From Lachnospiraceae bacterium (GTDB lineage: Bacteria; Bacillota; Clostridia; Lachnospirales; Lachnospiraceae), in the NCBI GenBank assembly GCA_015057435.1, contig SVEJ01000005.1:1-64000 (forward strand): a stretch of DNA of 64,000 bases. Reading direction: 5' to 3'. The notes under the pieces were generated by a model, which saw only the letters and a program-made list of their open reading frames with translations, was not told the DNA's origin and did not search any database. A program made the position numbers and the translations under genes. Below, piece after piece: positions 43,842 through 53,391 of the stretch. Numbering within the stretch: position 1 is the first letter of the stretch; each line of letters starts with the position of its first letter.

Positions 43842-45059
43842 ATGTTGTCATTAGAAAAATTTGAAGAAGCGTACAATACCGTACAAAAAGTTGTCAATCA
43901 GACAAAACTGATATATAGTGATTTCTTCAGTGCACAAAGTGGGAATAAAGTATATTTAAAACCGGAAAACTTACAGGTTACAGGTGCATATAAGATTCGT
44001 GGTGCGTATTATAAGATATCAACGTTATCAGACGAAGAACGTAGCAAAGGATTAATTACTGCATCTGCAGGTAACCATGCACAGGGTGTTGCATTTGCTG
44101 CAAAAGCATACGGTGTGAAAGCAACAATTGTTATGCCTACAACGACACCGTTGATTAAGGTAAATCGTACGAAATCTTATGGTGCAGATGTGATTCTTTA
44201 TGGTGATGTATACGATGAATCCTGTCAGTATGCATTAGAAATGGCAGAGGATAAAGGTATGACGTTTATTCATCCGTTTGATGATTTAGATGTCGCATGT
44301 GGCCAAGGTTCGATTGCAATGGAGATTATAAAAGAACTACCTACCGTTGACTATATTCTTGTTCCGATTGGCGGCGGTGGTCTTGTTACCGGTGTTTCAA
44401 CATTGGCAAAGATGCTGAATCCGAATATCAAAATTATCGGTGTTGAGCCTGCTGGAGCAGCATGTATGAAAGAGTCGTTGAAAAATGGAAAGATTACAAC
44501 ACTACCTGTTGTAGATACAATTGCTGATGGTACTGCTGTAAAAACACCGGGAAGCAATATTTTCCCATATATTAAAGAAAATGTAGATGAGATTATTACA
44601 GTAGAGGATAGTGACTTGATTGTTGCGTTCCTTGATATGTTAGAAAATCACAAGATGCTTGTAGAAAACTCCGGATTATTAACAGCCGCAGCAGTGAAGA
44701 AGTTGAATTTCAAAGATAAAAAGGTTGTTAGTATCTTGAGCGGCGGTAATATGGATGTCATTACATTTGCATCTGTCGTACAGCACGGATTGATTGCTAG
44801 AAGCAGAATCTTTACAGTTTCAGTCCTTCTTCCTGATAAGCCGGGTGAGTTGATGAATGTAAGCTCTGTAATTGCAGAACTGAAGGGAAATATTATTAAG
44901 TTAGACCATAATCAGTTTGTTAATCTGAATCGTAATGCAGCTGTGGAGTTGATTATTACATTAGAAGCATTTGGTCCTGAACATAAGGACCAGATTTTGC
45001 AGGTACTTGCTGACAAGGGATATCGACCGATTGAGAAGAATCCGAAGAGTATTTATTAA
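43842..45059 (+). CDS. ilvA: Threonine ammonia-lyase (biodegradative/ACT type)
   Basis: This 405-residue PLP enzyme deaminates threonine to 2-oxobutanoate. The PLP Lys is K51 in VTGAYKIRGA; SAGNHAQGVA is the substrate loop and PIGGGGLVTG the phosphate-binding loop. A single ACT domain (about 325-400; VSVLLPDKPGELMNVSSVI) follows. One short ACT domain, rather than the two-domain tail of classic IlvA, is the form common in Clostridia (often called tdcB-like). No other isoleucine genes are adjacent, so a catabolic role is as likely as a biosynthetic one. AGGAGGAG precedes ATG 43842. Confidence 0.93.
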   Translation: MLSLEKFEEAYNTVQKVVNQTKLIYSDFFSAQSGNKVYLKPENLQVTGAYKIRGAYYKISTLSDEERSKGLITASAGNHAQGVAFAAKAYGVKATIVMPTTTPLIKVNRTKSYGADVILYGDVYDESCQYALEMAEDKGMTFIHPFDDLDVACGQGSIAMEIIKELPTVDYILVPIGGGGLVTGVSTLAKMLNPNIKIIGVEPAGAACMKESLKNGKITTLPVVDTIADGTAVKTPGSNIFPYIKENVDEIITVEDSDLIVAFLDMLENHKMLVENSGLLTAAAVKKLNFKDKKVVSILSGGNMDVITFASVVQHGLIARSRIFTVSVLLPDKPGELMNVSSVIAELKGNIIKLDHNQFVNLNRNAAVELIITLEAFGPEHKDQILQVLADKGYRPIEKNPKSIY

Positions 45060-45096
45060 TAATTTTATAATTGTTTGAAAAGGAGCGTATTATATT

Positions 45097-46197
45097 ATGA
45101 GTAATCAAAGCATAACACGAACAATTGGTATTGCTGTAGATTTGGGTTCTACGAATATCGGTGTGTCTTGTTTTGACATGAATCATAAGGTTGAAATATG
45201 CTCTTTTTCATTTTCGAATCCGCAACATATCTATGGTGCAGATATCATTTCGAGAATTAAGCGTTGTATAGAAGATTCCTGTAATTTAGAAAAGATGAAA
45301 AAATGTGTTTTGGATTCATTGAAAAAAGAATTACAAGAACGACTAGGTTTCGACTATCGATATATCAAAACAATTGTATATACAGGTAACACAACCATGA
45401 TGCATATTATAAGAGAGTTAGAGGTAGATGGATTGGCATATGCACCGTTTAAACCGGTAGATTTATCATATTATAGTGAGGAAACAGATGGTGTTACCTA
45501 TCATTATCTTCCGGGAGTTTCGGCATTTGTCGGTGCTGACATCCTTGCCGGTGCATATTACTTGCAGTTAGGGAATAAGAATTCCTATGATTTACTGATT
45601 GACCTTGGAACAAATGGAGAACTGTTATTGATAAATGAAGAACATGGATACGCTACATCTACGGCGTGCGGGCCGGTTTTTGATCATGTAGTAACCGGTG
45701 CGAAATACGGAAGTGAATCGATGAACGTGATTGCAAAATGTTTGAAAAGAGGTTTGATTGATTCGACCGGTAAACTTGCGGATTCTTTGTTTGAAACCAG
45801 TATTAATATTCGCCCTGACATGATAATCAAACAAGAACATATTCGTAATTTTCAATTAGCAAAAGCTGCAATCTATGCAGGAGTTCAATGTTTGCTGGAG
45901 AAATCCGATATTCGTGTTCAAGATGTAGATAAAGTGTATATTAGTGGTGGATTGGGATTTTATATGGACATAGAAGATGTATTCACATTGAATATGTTGC
46001 CGATAGAGTGGAAAAATAGAATTCAGATTTGTGGTAATACCTCTTTAGAAGGTGCCAAACAGTATATGTTGGCCGATGAGTCTGAACGAAGACATATCCT
46101 TCGTACATATACTTCCATGTATAATCGAATGATTAGTTTCGAACTTGCAAACCTGGATACATTTAATGAAGTTTTTATCAAATCATTAGAATTTTAG
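45097..46197 (+). CDS. ASKHA-fold protein related to RACo (DUF4445-like)
   Basis: A protein of 366 residues that resembles the ATPase part of corrinoid-protein reductive activators (RACo/RamA). It has IGIAVDLGSTNIGVSCFD near 8-25, then LPGVSAFVGADILAGAYYLQ, LLIDLGTNGELLLIN and STACGPVFDHVVTGAKYG, and a late VYISGGLGFYMD. Its N-terminus begins directly with the ATPase; the [2Fe-2S] domain of true RACo is absent, and there are no corrinoid or methyltransferase genes nearby. AAAAGGAGCG precedes ATG 45097. The fold is clear; the partner and reaction are unknown. Confidence 0.8.
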   Translation: MSNQSITRTIGIAVDLGSTNIGVSCFDMNHKVEICSFSFSNPQHIYGADIISRIKRCIEDSCNLEKMKKCVLDSLKKELQERLGFDYRYIKTIVYTGNTTMMHIIRELEVDGLAYAPFKPVDLSYYSEETDGVTYHYLPGVSAFVGADILAGAYYLQLGNKNSYDLLIDLGTNGELLLINEEHGYATSTACGPVFDHVVTGAKYGSESMNVIAKCLKRGLIDSTGKLADSLFETSINIRPDMIIKQEHIRNFQLAKAAIYAGVQCLLEKSDIRVQDVDKVYISGGLGFYMDIEDVFTLNMLPIEWKNRIQICGNTSLEGAKQYMLADESERRHILRTYTSMYNRMISFELANLDTFNEVFIKSLEF

Positions 46198-46222
46198 CTT
46201 ACTATAAGGGGTTGTTGATTCA

Positions 46223-48055
46223 ATGAATATACCAAGACAGTTTTATGGAATGAATTATATATCGAGGTTGATTTCTAACTTTCAAGACGAAGAAATGACG
46301 AATATTCCAAAGCTTTGCTTTTCAGAAATACATGATGTTACGGAAAAACCATTAGGAATGAAAGAAACATGGGAACTTGGATTGTCAGCAAGAAGGCTTT
46401 CTGATATGAATAAGGAACTCATTGAAAATCGTAGTGTCATGTTAGATGGTTTAGCGATTGCTAAAGGAGAGAATTTGATATGCAAAGGTTATTGTCCACC
46501 TTATACGGAAGATAATCCGCATATTACGAATTCTACGTGCAAAACAGTTACTGCAATTGCTGTAATGTTTGCAATTGCAGAAGGTTTATTATCTGAAAAA
46601 GATCAGGTACTATCATTTTTTCCTGAATATGAAAGTATCTTAACTTCAAAATATGTGAAACAGATTACAATCGAACATTTACTTACTATGACTTCTATGA
46701 GTAAATGTACGGAAGTTAGTGCAATGGTTGAAAAAGACTGGGCAAAAGCTTTTTTGTTGACGGATTGTCACGGTGAACCGGGAACGCAATTTATATACAA
46801 TAGTATGAATACGTATATGCTTTCGGCGATTGTATGTAAAGTGACGAATCAGTCCTTGTTAGAATATCTTCGTCCACGTTTGTTAGAACCATTAGGCATC
46901 AATCATGTCACATGGGAATTATGTCCCAAAGGAATAGAACGTGGCGGATGGGGGATGCATTTATCCTTAGATGGTATGATTAAGATTGGTTTGTTTATAG
47001 CCAATGATGGTTTTTATAACGGAAGACAATTGATTGATACTGTATATATCCGAAAAATGAAAGAGACTAAGGTTGCTCAGGATGTAGACGCATTAGCTGT
47101 AGGCTACGGATATCAATTATGGCATTTGCCGGATGGATATTATATGCTAAGTGGTATGTATGGACAGCATGTGATTATTGATGAAAAACAAAAATTGGTT
47201 GTTGCAACCAATGCGCATAATGATAAAATGTTTCCGGATTCATTCCTCACAAGAACGATAGTAGATTGTATGAAAGATGAGGCTTTGTATCAACCGGATA
47301 AGAAATTAAAAGAAAAATTATTTTATAAGCAATTCATATCTGCATTCCAAGCATTTTGTGATGGTAAGTCGTTAGCAAATGCAGACGGAATGTTGTCCGG
47401 TACAATATATCGAAAAACAAAACAAAAAGAGGATTTAAAACAATTAGAGTATTTGCAAAAGATATGTAGTTCTTTTCATAAAAAAAGATTGCATATAAAA
47501 CAGGGCACATTTCACCTATTTCCTTATATGATGCGCGGTATGTATCAATTTCCGCCATATGCAGTGACAGATATCTTGTGTAAAGTATCAAAAAGCACAA
47601 TGAGTCTTTGTTTTATAAAGGAGATACTTAAGAAAGAAAAACGGGATGCGTTTAGAAGAACGGATATGATAAGCCAAAAAGAATATGACAGAATGACTAT
47701 ACAAGCCGGATTTGGTTATTATTACAATCAAACAATAGAGATTGGTCCGAATGCCGTATCGTTGGCAGCTAAGCTGTATCATTCAAAGGATGAAGACAAC
47801 AATGATGTTATACAATTAGATCTTGTATTTCCGTCGACAGGTTTTAGCCGTAGAATCAAATTCTTTTTATATGAGGAACGAATTGCTATTGAGTGTATGG
47901 AATATCCTGATATGAAAGCGATTGTCGAACAAGTGGTTTACGGCGAGACGGCGCTAGGAGGCAATTCAATTGATTTGACAGGTAAGATTCCGGATGGACT
48001 TAAGGTTTTATTAGATCATAAAGTAGAACCATGTGTGGATGCGATACTTTTATAA
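46223..48055 (+). CDS. Beta-lactamase-fold serine hydrolase with C-terminal extension
   Basis: A protein of 610 residues. The first ~370 form a class C/AmpC-like serine hydrolase: Ser-x-x-Lys in NSTCKTVTAIA near 103-107, a YNS triad in FIYNSMNTYMLSAIV near 191-195, and a late YGQHVIIDEKQKLVVATNAH. About 240 further residues have no family I recognise. There is no signal peptide, so a cytoplasmic esterase or peptidase-like role is more likely than antibiotic resistance. It starts 25 bases after the ASKHA gene, behind AAGGGG with a long 10-base gap. Confidence 0.78.
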   Translation: MNIPRQFYGMNYISRLISNFQDEEMTNIPKLCFSEIHDVTEKPLGMKETWELGLSARRLSDMNKELIENRSVMLDGLAIAKGENLICKGYCPPYTEDNPHITNSTCKTVTAIAVMFAIAEGLLSEKDQVLSFFPEYESILTSKYVKQITIEHLLTMTSMSKCTEVSAMVEKDWAKAFLLTDCHGEPGTQFIYNSMNTYMLSAIVCKVTNQSLLEYLRPRLLEPLGINHVTWELCPKGIERGGWGMHLSLDGMIKIGLFIANDGFYNGRQLIDTVYIRKMKETKVAQDVDALAVGYGYQLWHLPDGYYMLSGMYGQHVIIDEKQKLVVATNAHNDKMFPDSFLTRTIVDCMKDEALYQPDKKLKEKLFYKQFISAFQAFCDGKSLANADGMLSGTIYRKTKQKEDLKQLEYLQKICSSFHKKRLHIKQGTFHLFPYMMRGMYQFPPYAVTDILCKVSKSTMSLCFIKEILKKEKRDAFRRTDMISQKEYDRMTIQAGFGYYYNQTIEIGPNAVSLAAKLYHSKDEDNNDVIQLDLVFPSTGFSRRIKFFLYEERIAIECMEYPDMKAIVEQVVYGETALGGNSIDLTGKIPDGLKVLLDHKVEPCVDAILL

Positions 48056-48081
48056 AGCATTTTAAGACAATAATTAAAACG

Positions 48082-48129
48082 AAAGGATAAACAATAAGAA
48101 GTGTTTCTTATTGTGAATACATAATTATG
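48082..48129 (+). promoter_or_regulatory. Distant ribosome site with intervening hairpin at walJ
   Basis: AAAGGA (48082-48087) is 39 bases from ATG 48127, with no nearer site. Between them is a perfect 10-bp hairpin (ACAATAAGAA 48091-48100, loop GTGT, complement 48105-48114). Folding leaves about 15 bases, still long but far closer than 39. It may act in initiation or as a separate control element. Confidence 0.55.
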
Positions 48130-48924
48130 AGACTTTGTAGTTTATATAGCGGAAGTAGTGGTAATTGCATATATGTTGGCTCTGATAAAACACATCTTTT
48201 GATTGATGTTGGTGTAAGTATGAAAAAAGTGGTTGCAGCATTACAGGAAATTGATGTAAAACCGGAAGAATTAAGTGGAATTTTGATTACACATGAACAC
48301 TCGGATCATATCGGAGGATTAGGTGTATTTCTACGTAAATACGGAATTCCTGTATATGGCACAGAGAAGACATTAGAAGCAGTTAGCCAATATAAGAATA
48401 TAGGAAAGATAGATTTATCCTTGTTTCACGGAGTTGAACCGGAACAAAGCTTCCGGATGAATGATCTATGGATTAGACCGGTCAGTACATGGCATGATGC
48501 AGTAGATTCGGTGTGTTATACTGTTTCGGATGACAACAAAAAGATATCTGTTGCAACGGATTTGGGAGATTATGATGCGCACATTGTAAATGCACTTTCC
48601 GGAGCGGATGCTATGCTGATTGAAGCCAATCATGATGTACGCATGTTAGAGGTTGGGCCGTATCCATATTATCTAAAGCAACGTATACTCGGAAAAAGAG
48701 GCCATTTGTCAAATGAACGTGGTGGACAGTTGATTCGAGAATTATTAAATGACCATGTAAAAGGGATATATCTTGGTCATCTTAGCAAGGAGAATAATTA
48801 TCCGGAATTAGCTTTTGAGGCTGTGAAAAATGAATTGTTTGGTAATCCTTATAGTAATGATTGCAGAGATTTTAACTTGATGGTTGCCAATCGAGAAACT
48901 TGTTCACAGGTAATTGAAATATAA
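48127..48924 (+). CDS. walJ: Metallo-beta-lactamase-fold protein WalJ/YycJ
   Basis: This 265-residue metallohydrolase carries THEHSDHIGG near 56-65 as the first zinc motif, then STWHDAVDS, DLGD, EANHD and a late LGHLSKENN. It matches YycJ/WalJ, which in Bacillus lies in the walRK operon and affects DNA replication and cell division control. Here it stands away from walRK. The start MRLCSLYSGSSGN aligns with the family, although its ribosome site is distant. Confidence 0.9.
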   Translation: MRLCSLYSGSSGNCIYVGSDKTHLLIDVGVSMKKVVAALQEIDVKPEELSGILITHEHSDHIGGLGVFLRKYGIPVYGTEKTLEAVSQYKNIGKIDLSLFHGVEPEQSFRMNDLWIRPVSTWHDAVDSVCYTVSDDNKKISVATDLGDYDAHIVNALSGADAMLIEANHDVRMLEVGPYPYYLKQRILGKRGHLSNERGGQLIRELLNDHVKGIYLGHLSKENNYPELAFEAVKNELFGNPYSNDCRDFNLMVANRETCSQVIEI

Positions 48925-48959
48925 TCAAAGTTTAATTTACATTTATTCAAAAATTAGCA

Positions 48960-48988
48960 TTGCACGATTAAGAAAGAAAGTGTATGAT
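48960..48988 (+). promoter_or_regulatory. Sigma-A promoter for the ACT/UPF0210 pair
   Basis: TTGCAC at 48960-48965 and TATGAT at 48983-48988 are separated by 17 bases in the 112-base gap after walJ. Confidence 0.62.
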
Positions 48989-49036
48989 ATAGAATGATTT
49001 TGAAAGTATTATATTTACATAAAGGAGATTTTTGTT

Positions 49037-49309
49037 ATGAAGAAGACAGTCATTTCAGTAGTTGGTAAAGATAAAGTAGGAATTATCTTTCAGGTGTGTA
49101 AGTACCTTGCGGGTAATCAAATCAATATTTTAGATATTGCGCAGACCATCGTACAGGAATGGTTTAACATGATTATGATCGTGAATATTGAGAATTCTAA
49201 CAAAGACTTTGCAACGATTGCATCTGAATTGAAACAGATTGGTGATGAGATTGATGTAACGATTACTTTACAGCAGGAAGAGATTTTTGATATGATGCAT
49301 AGATTGTAG
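49037..49309 (+). CDS. ACT-domain protein (UPF0237 type)
   Basis: A stand-alone ACT domain of 90 residues (KKTVISVVGKDKVGIIFQVC; MIMIVNIENSNKDFATIASEL), the fold used to sense amino acids. It is the constant partner of UPF0210 proteins and lies 15 bases before one here, so it probably regulates or binds it. AAAGGAGAT precedes ATG 49037. Confidence 0.92.
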   Translation: MKKTVISVVGKDKVGIIFQVCKYLAGNQINILDIAQTIVQEWFNMIMIVNIENSNKDFATIASELKQIGDEIDVTITLQQEEIFDMMHRL

Positions 49310-49324
49310 GCGGAGGAAGAATAG

Positions 49325-50689
49325 ATGATTAATATAAATGAGGTTATGGAAACCAATGCGATGATACGTGAGGAAAACTTGGATGTACGTACCATCACAA
49401 TGGGTATTTCATTATTAGATTGTATAACAGATGATTTAAAAACAACATGTGATAAGGTTTACGAAAAGATTACTACATCTGCCAAGGATTTGGTCAAGGT
49501 AGGTAAGGAATTAGAGATGGAATTCGGCATTCCGATTGTGAATAAGAGAATCTCTTTGACACCGATTGCTATGGTAGGTAGTGCTTGTTGTAAATCAAGT
49601 TCGGATTATGTCGAAATTGCTAAGACATTAGATGAAGCCGCTAAGACGGTTGGTGTTAATTTTATCGGTGGTTATTCTGCATTAGTATCTAAGGGAATGA
49701 CACAATATGATGAGATGTTGATTCGTTCTATTCCGGAAGCGTTGAATGTGACTTCTTTTGTCTGCAGTAGTGTGAATGTTGGTTCTACTAAGACCGGTAT
49801 TAATATGGATGCAGTCAAATTAATTGGTGAAATCGTAAAGGAAAGTGCTGAGCTTACTGCAGATAGAGATTGTATTGGACCAGCTAAGTTTGTAGTGTTC
49901 TGTAATGCACCGGATGATAATCCGTTCATGGCAGGTGCTTTTCACGGTGTAACAGAGGCTGACCGCATTATTAATGTCGGTGTTTCCGGTCCTGGTGTAG
50001 TAAAGAGAGCATTAGAAGCAGTTCGTGGTGAGAATTTTGAAGTGCTTTGTGAAACAATTAAAAAGACAGCATTTAAAGTTACACGTGTTGGTCAGTTAGT
50101 TGCAAAAGAAGCATCCAAGAGACTTGGTGTACCATTTGGTATCATCGATTTATCTTTGGCACCAACACCAGCTGTAGGTGATAGTGTCGGTGAGATATTA
50201 GAGGAGATTGGTCTGGAATATGCAGGAGCTCCGGGTACAACAGCTGCACTTGCTTTATTAAATGACCAGGTTAAGAAGGGCGGTGTTATGGCATCTTCTT
50301 ATGTCGGTGGTCTAAGTGGAGCATTTATTCCGGTTTCAGAAGACCAGAGAATGATTGATGCAGCAAGTTGTGGTGCACTCACATTAGAAAAGCTTGAAGC
50401 AATGACTTGTGTATGTTCGGTTGGTCTTGATATGATTGCAATTCCGGGAGATACCAAGGCAACAACAATCTCAGGTATTATTGCAGATGAGATGGCAATT
50501 GGTATGGTGAACCAAAAGACAACAGCTGTTCGTATTATACCTGCAGTCGGAAAGAAAGCTGGTGAAGTGTTGAACTTCGGTGGACTTTTGGGATATGCAC
50601 CAATTATGCAGGTGAATCCATACAGTTGTGATGCGTTTATTAACCGCGGTGGTAGAATTCCGGCACCGATTCATAGTTTTAAGAATTAA
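49325..50689 (+). CDS. UPF0210 / DUF711 family protein
   Basis: A protein of 454 residues of the PFL-fold UPF0210 family. It shows the long conserved N-terminus ([20 protein letters not shown]), [12 protein letters not shown] near 119, and Gly-rich [12 protein letters not shown] and [20 protein letters not shown] segments. The fold relates it to glycyl-radical enzymes, but it has no glycyl-radical motif at its C-terminus. No reaction is established. CGGAGGAAG precedes ATG 49325. Confidence 0.9.
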   Translation: MININEVMETNAMIREENLDVRTITMGISLLDCITDDLKTTCDKVYEKITTSAKDLVKVGKELEMEFGIPIVNKRISLTPIAMVGSACCKSSSDYVEIAKTLDEAAKTVGVNFIGGYSALVSKGMTQYDEMLIRSIPEALNVTSFVCSSVNVGSTKTGINMDAVKLIGEIVKESAELTADRDCIGPAKFVVFCNAPDDNPFMAGAFHGVTEADRIINVGVSGPGVVKRALEAVRGENFEVLCETIKKTAFKVTRVGQLVAKEASKRLGVPFGIIDLSLAPTPAVGDSVGEILEEIGLEYAGAPGTTAALALLNDQVKKGGVMASSYVGGLSGAFIPVSEDQRMIDAASCGALTLEKLEAMTCVCSVGLDMIAIPGDTKATTISGIIADEMAIGMVNQKTTAVRIIPAVGKKAGEVLNFGGLLGYAPIMQVNPYSCDAFINRGGRIPAPIHSFKN

Positions 50690-50752
50690 AAAAATAAATG
50701 GAATAATTTGTAAAGATGATATATAATAACATGTGTAAAGGAGGATGTGCTT

Positions 50753-50983
50753 ATGTTAATAACGAGTTTACCATTGTTGTTAATATTGTTGATAATTTGC
50801 GTAATTGTTGCTGTATGGTTTTTTAGGTCTGTTGATAAGGATGCTAAGGAAGAACAGACATATTATGAGTCCTTGTCTGAAGATGAGAAGAAAGAATATG
50901 ACATGATGCGTAACAAGGAACAGATGTCAAAACAAGCTTCTGCAGCTGCGAATCATATATCAGGCAATAGAAATTTCATGTAA
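50753..50983 (+). CDS. Small single-pass membrane protein, unknown
   Basis: This 76-residue protein has one N-terminal membrane segment (about 3-24) and a charged helical tail ending in Gln/Ser/Ala. AAAGGAGG lies eight bases before ATG 50753, and a TATAAT at 50722-50727 suggests local transcription, though no good -35 is seen. A terminator follows the stop, so it may be a monocistronic gene. I do not recognise a family. Confidence 0.72.
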   Translation: MLITSLPLLLILLIICVIVAVWFFRSVDKDAKEEQTYYESLSEDEKKEYDMMRNKEQMSKQASAAANHISGNRNFM

Positions 50984-50998
50984 ATATTTTTTAAATGT

Positions 50999-51040
50999 AA
51001 GACCTATGACGGTTCGTAACGTCTAGGTCTTTTTCTTTTT
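50999..51040 (+). terminator. Intrinsic terminator after the small membrane gene
   Basis: An 8-bp outer stem (50999-51006 with 51024-51031; arm AAGACCTA) continues, after a one-base bulge, into GACG/CGTC (51008-51011 with 51020-51023). TTTCTTTTTCTTG follows. Confidence 0.85.
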
Positions 51041-51085
51041 CTTGATTCATATAATTGGATAGATGAGCAAAAAGGAGAGATATAT

Positions 51086-51472
51086 TTGGATAAAATGTAT
51101 TTAGAACTAATTGAAGATTTAAGACAACAACATAATACAAATGTACAGCAAATTCATGGAAAAAAGCTAGACAATTTCAATAAATATAGGTATTATGGGA
51201 CTGATGATGTCGCAAAAGAGGAAAACGAATGTTGGCGTCCTTGCATTTTTAAAATGCTCATTTTTATTAGCAGTGTAATGCTCTTTTCATTTTATATATA
51301 TGGTGGACAGGATGTGAAAAAAGGTGCACAGATGGCATTTTTTGAGATGAAAACACAAATCATCGAACTGGAAAAGGAAGAACCTGCAGTGAAAGAAGCA
51401 ATGGGATATGTTCGTAAAGCGTATGATGAAGTAGAAGACTTCACCGATACCTATATGAATATTGGAAACTAG
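51086..51472 (+). CDS. Membrane-anchored protein, unknown
   Basis: A protein of 128 residues: a polar N-terminal half, one membrane segment (about 54-71) and a charged helical outer part. I take the start as TTG 51086, eight bases after AAGGAG; ATG 51095 would be too far from that site. The gene lies 35 bases before the TIGR03960 radical SAM gene and may be co-transcribed with it. No family is recognised. Confidence 0.68.
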   Translation: MDKMYLELIEDLRQQHNTNVQQIHGKKLDNFNKYRYYGTDDVAKEENECWRPCIFKMLIFISSVMLFSFYIYGGQDVKKGAQMAFFEMKTQIIELEKEEPAVKEAMGYVRKAYDEVEDFTDTYMNIGN

Positions 51473-51507
51473 AATAAAGGAGGATTGCAGACTGCATTGA
51501 TTACGAT

Positions 51508-53391
51508 ATGCGTTTGCACATAGTTATGACAAAATTAGCACTTTCAGATGAGATTTTAATGGAAATTGAAAAACCGGCAAGATATATCGGTAATGAAGTG
51601 AATATGATCAAAAAGGATTTGGACTTAGTAGATATACGATATTGTATGTGCTTTCCGGATGTATACGAAATTGGAATGAGTCATCTTGGTATCCAGATTC
51701 TATATGATATGTTTAATAAACGAGAAGACACCTATTGTGAGCGTGTCTATTCTCCTTGGCCTGATTTGGACAAGATAATGAGAGAGCAGGATATTCCTTT
51801 GTTTTCTTTGGAAACACAGACACCTCTCAAAGAATTTGATTTTTTGGGAATTACATTGCAATATGAAATGTGTTATACGAATGTATTACAGATATTAGAA
51901 CTCGGAAAGATTCCTGTATGGAGCAAGGACAGAACATTAGCAGATCCTATTGTATTCGGTGGTGGTCCTTGCAGCTATAATCCGGAACCGATTGCAGAAT
52001 TTTTTGATGTGTTTTACATCGGAGAAGGTGAGACCCGATACGGAGATGTCTTTGATGTATATAAGGATATGAAAAAAAGTGGTGCAACAAGAGAAGAGAT
52101 ATTACATGCGATTGCTAAGATTCCGGGTATGTATGTTCCTTCCATGTACGAAGTGACCTACAACGAAGATGGAACCATAGCTTCTTTTGAACCACGATAC
52201 GAAGATGTTCCAAGAACGATTACGAAAGAAATTGTATTAGATTTTAATGCTGCACCATACCCGGAAAAGCCATTAGTTCCGCATATGAAAGTAACGCAGG
52301 ATCGAGTTACTTTGGAAATTATGCGCGGATGTATTCGTGGATGTCGTTTTTGTCAAGCGGGTATGATATATCGCCCGACAAGACAAAAAGACGTAGAACT
52401 ACTTAAGAAATATGCCCGTGAGATGATTGCTAATACGGGACATGAAGAGATTTCGTTAAGCTCCCTTAGTTCTTCGGACTATGAGTGTTTGAAAGAATTT
52501 ACGTATTTCTTGATTGATGAGATTAGTAATCATGATGTGAATATTTCATTACCTTCTTTGCGTATTGATGCATTTTCACTCGACGTAATGAAGAAAGTAC
52601 AAGATATTAAGAAAAGTTCGCTGACGTTTGCACCGGAAGCCGGTACGCAACGTCTTCGTGATATTATTAATAAAGGATTAACGGAAGAAGTAATTCTAAA
52701 CGGTGCTATGCAAGCATTTCAGGGTGGTTGGAATAAGGTGAAGTTCTACTTCATGCTTGGATTGCCATTTGAGACGGTAGAAGATGCGGAAGGAATTCCT
52801 AAGCTTTGTCAGACAGTTGCAGAAGCTTATTACAGCATACCGAAAGAAGAACGAAATGGTAAAGTTGCAATTACTGCGTCTGCATCATTCTTTGTACCGA
52901 AACCGTTTACACCATTCCAGTGGGCGCCTATGCTTGATCCTAAGACGTATCGTGACAGAGCACATCATGTAAAAGATACATTTAGAGAGCAGACGAATGC
53001 AAAATCTATGAAATTTACGTATCACGAGACAGATGTATCTGCGTTAGAAGGTGTACTTGCAAGAGGCGACAGAAGGCTTAACCGGGTAATCTATGATGTT
53101 TATAAGAGCGGTGCAATTTTTGATGCATGGACCGAATGGTTTGATAATGAGAAATGGATGTCTGCATTTGAAAAAAATGATATTGATATGGATTTCTATA
53201 CAACAAGAGAACGTGAAGTGACCGAAATTCTTCCATGGGATTTCATTGATATCGGTGTTAGTAAGCGTTTCTTGATTGAAGAATGGGAACGTGCAAAACA
53301 AGGCATTGTTACACCGAATTGCCGTGAGAAATGTTCAGGCTGTGGTGCAGCAAAGTTTGGAGGAGGTGTCTGTTTTGAAGGTAAGAATTAA
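51508..53391 (+). CDS. TIGR03960-family radical SAM protein
   Basis: A 627-residue radical SAM protein of the uncharacterised TIGR03960 family. The N-terminal half (about 1-220) contains the EKPARYIGNE signature and a B12-binding-like fold (MSHLGIQILYDMFN; FGGGPCSYNPEP). The [4Fe-4S] motif Cys-x3-Cys-x2-Cys is in RGCIRGCRFCQAG near 275. A C-terminal Cys cluster (CREKCSGCGAAKFGGGVC) is near 609-625. AAAGGAGG is 24 bases from ATG 51508, unusually far; ATG 51526 is an in-frame alternative but has no site. It is always paired with a TIGR03936 gene, which overlaps its end here. Confidence 0.9.
   Translation: MRLHIVMTKLALSDEILMEIEKPARYIGNEVNMIKKDLDLVDIRYCMCFPDVYEIGMSHLGIQILYDMFNKREDTYCERVYSPWPDLDKIMREQDIPLFSLETQTPLKEFDFLGITLQYEMCYTNVLQILELGKIPVWSKDRTLADPIVFGGGPCSYNPEPIAEFFDVFYIGEGETRYGDVFDVYKDMKKSGATREEILHAIAKIPGMYVPSMYEVTYNEDGTIASFEPRYEDVPRTITKEIVLDFNAAPYPEKPLVPHMKVTQDRVTLEIMRGCIRGCRFCQAGMIYRPTRQKDVELLKKYAREMIANTGHEEISLSSLSSSDYECLKEFTYFLIDEISNHDVNISLPSLRIDAFSLDVMKKVQDIKKSSLTFAPEAGTQRLRDIINKGLTEEVILNGAMQAFQGGWNKVKFYFMLGLPFETVEDAEGIPKLCQTVAEAYYSIPKEERNGKVAITASASFFVPKPFTPFQWAPMLDPKTYRDRAHHVKDTFREQTNAKSMKFTYHETDVSALEGVLARGDRRLNRVIYDVYKSGAIFDAWTEWFDNEKWMSAFEKNDIDMDFYTTREREVTEILPWDFIDIGVSKRFLIEEWERAKQGIVTPNCREKCSGCGAAKFGGGVCFEGKN

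Noticed and set aside
46223..48055. Antibiotic-resistance beta-lactamase
   Set aside because: No signal peptide, a long unrelated tail and a housekeeping neighbourhood; only the fold is shared.
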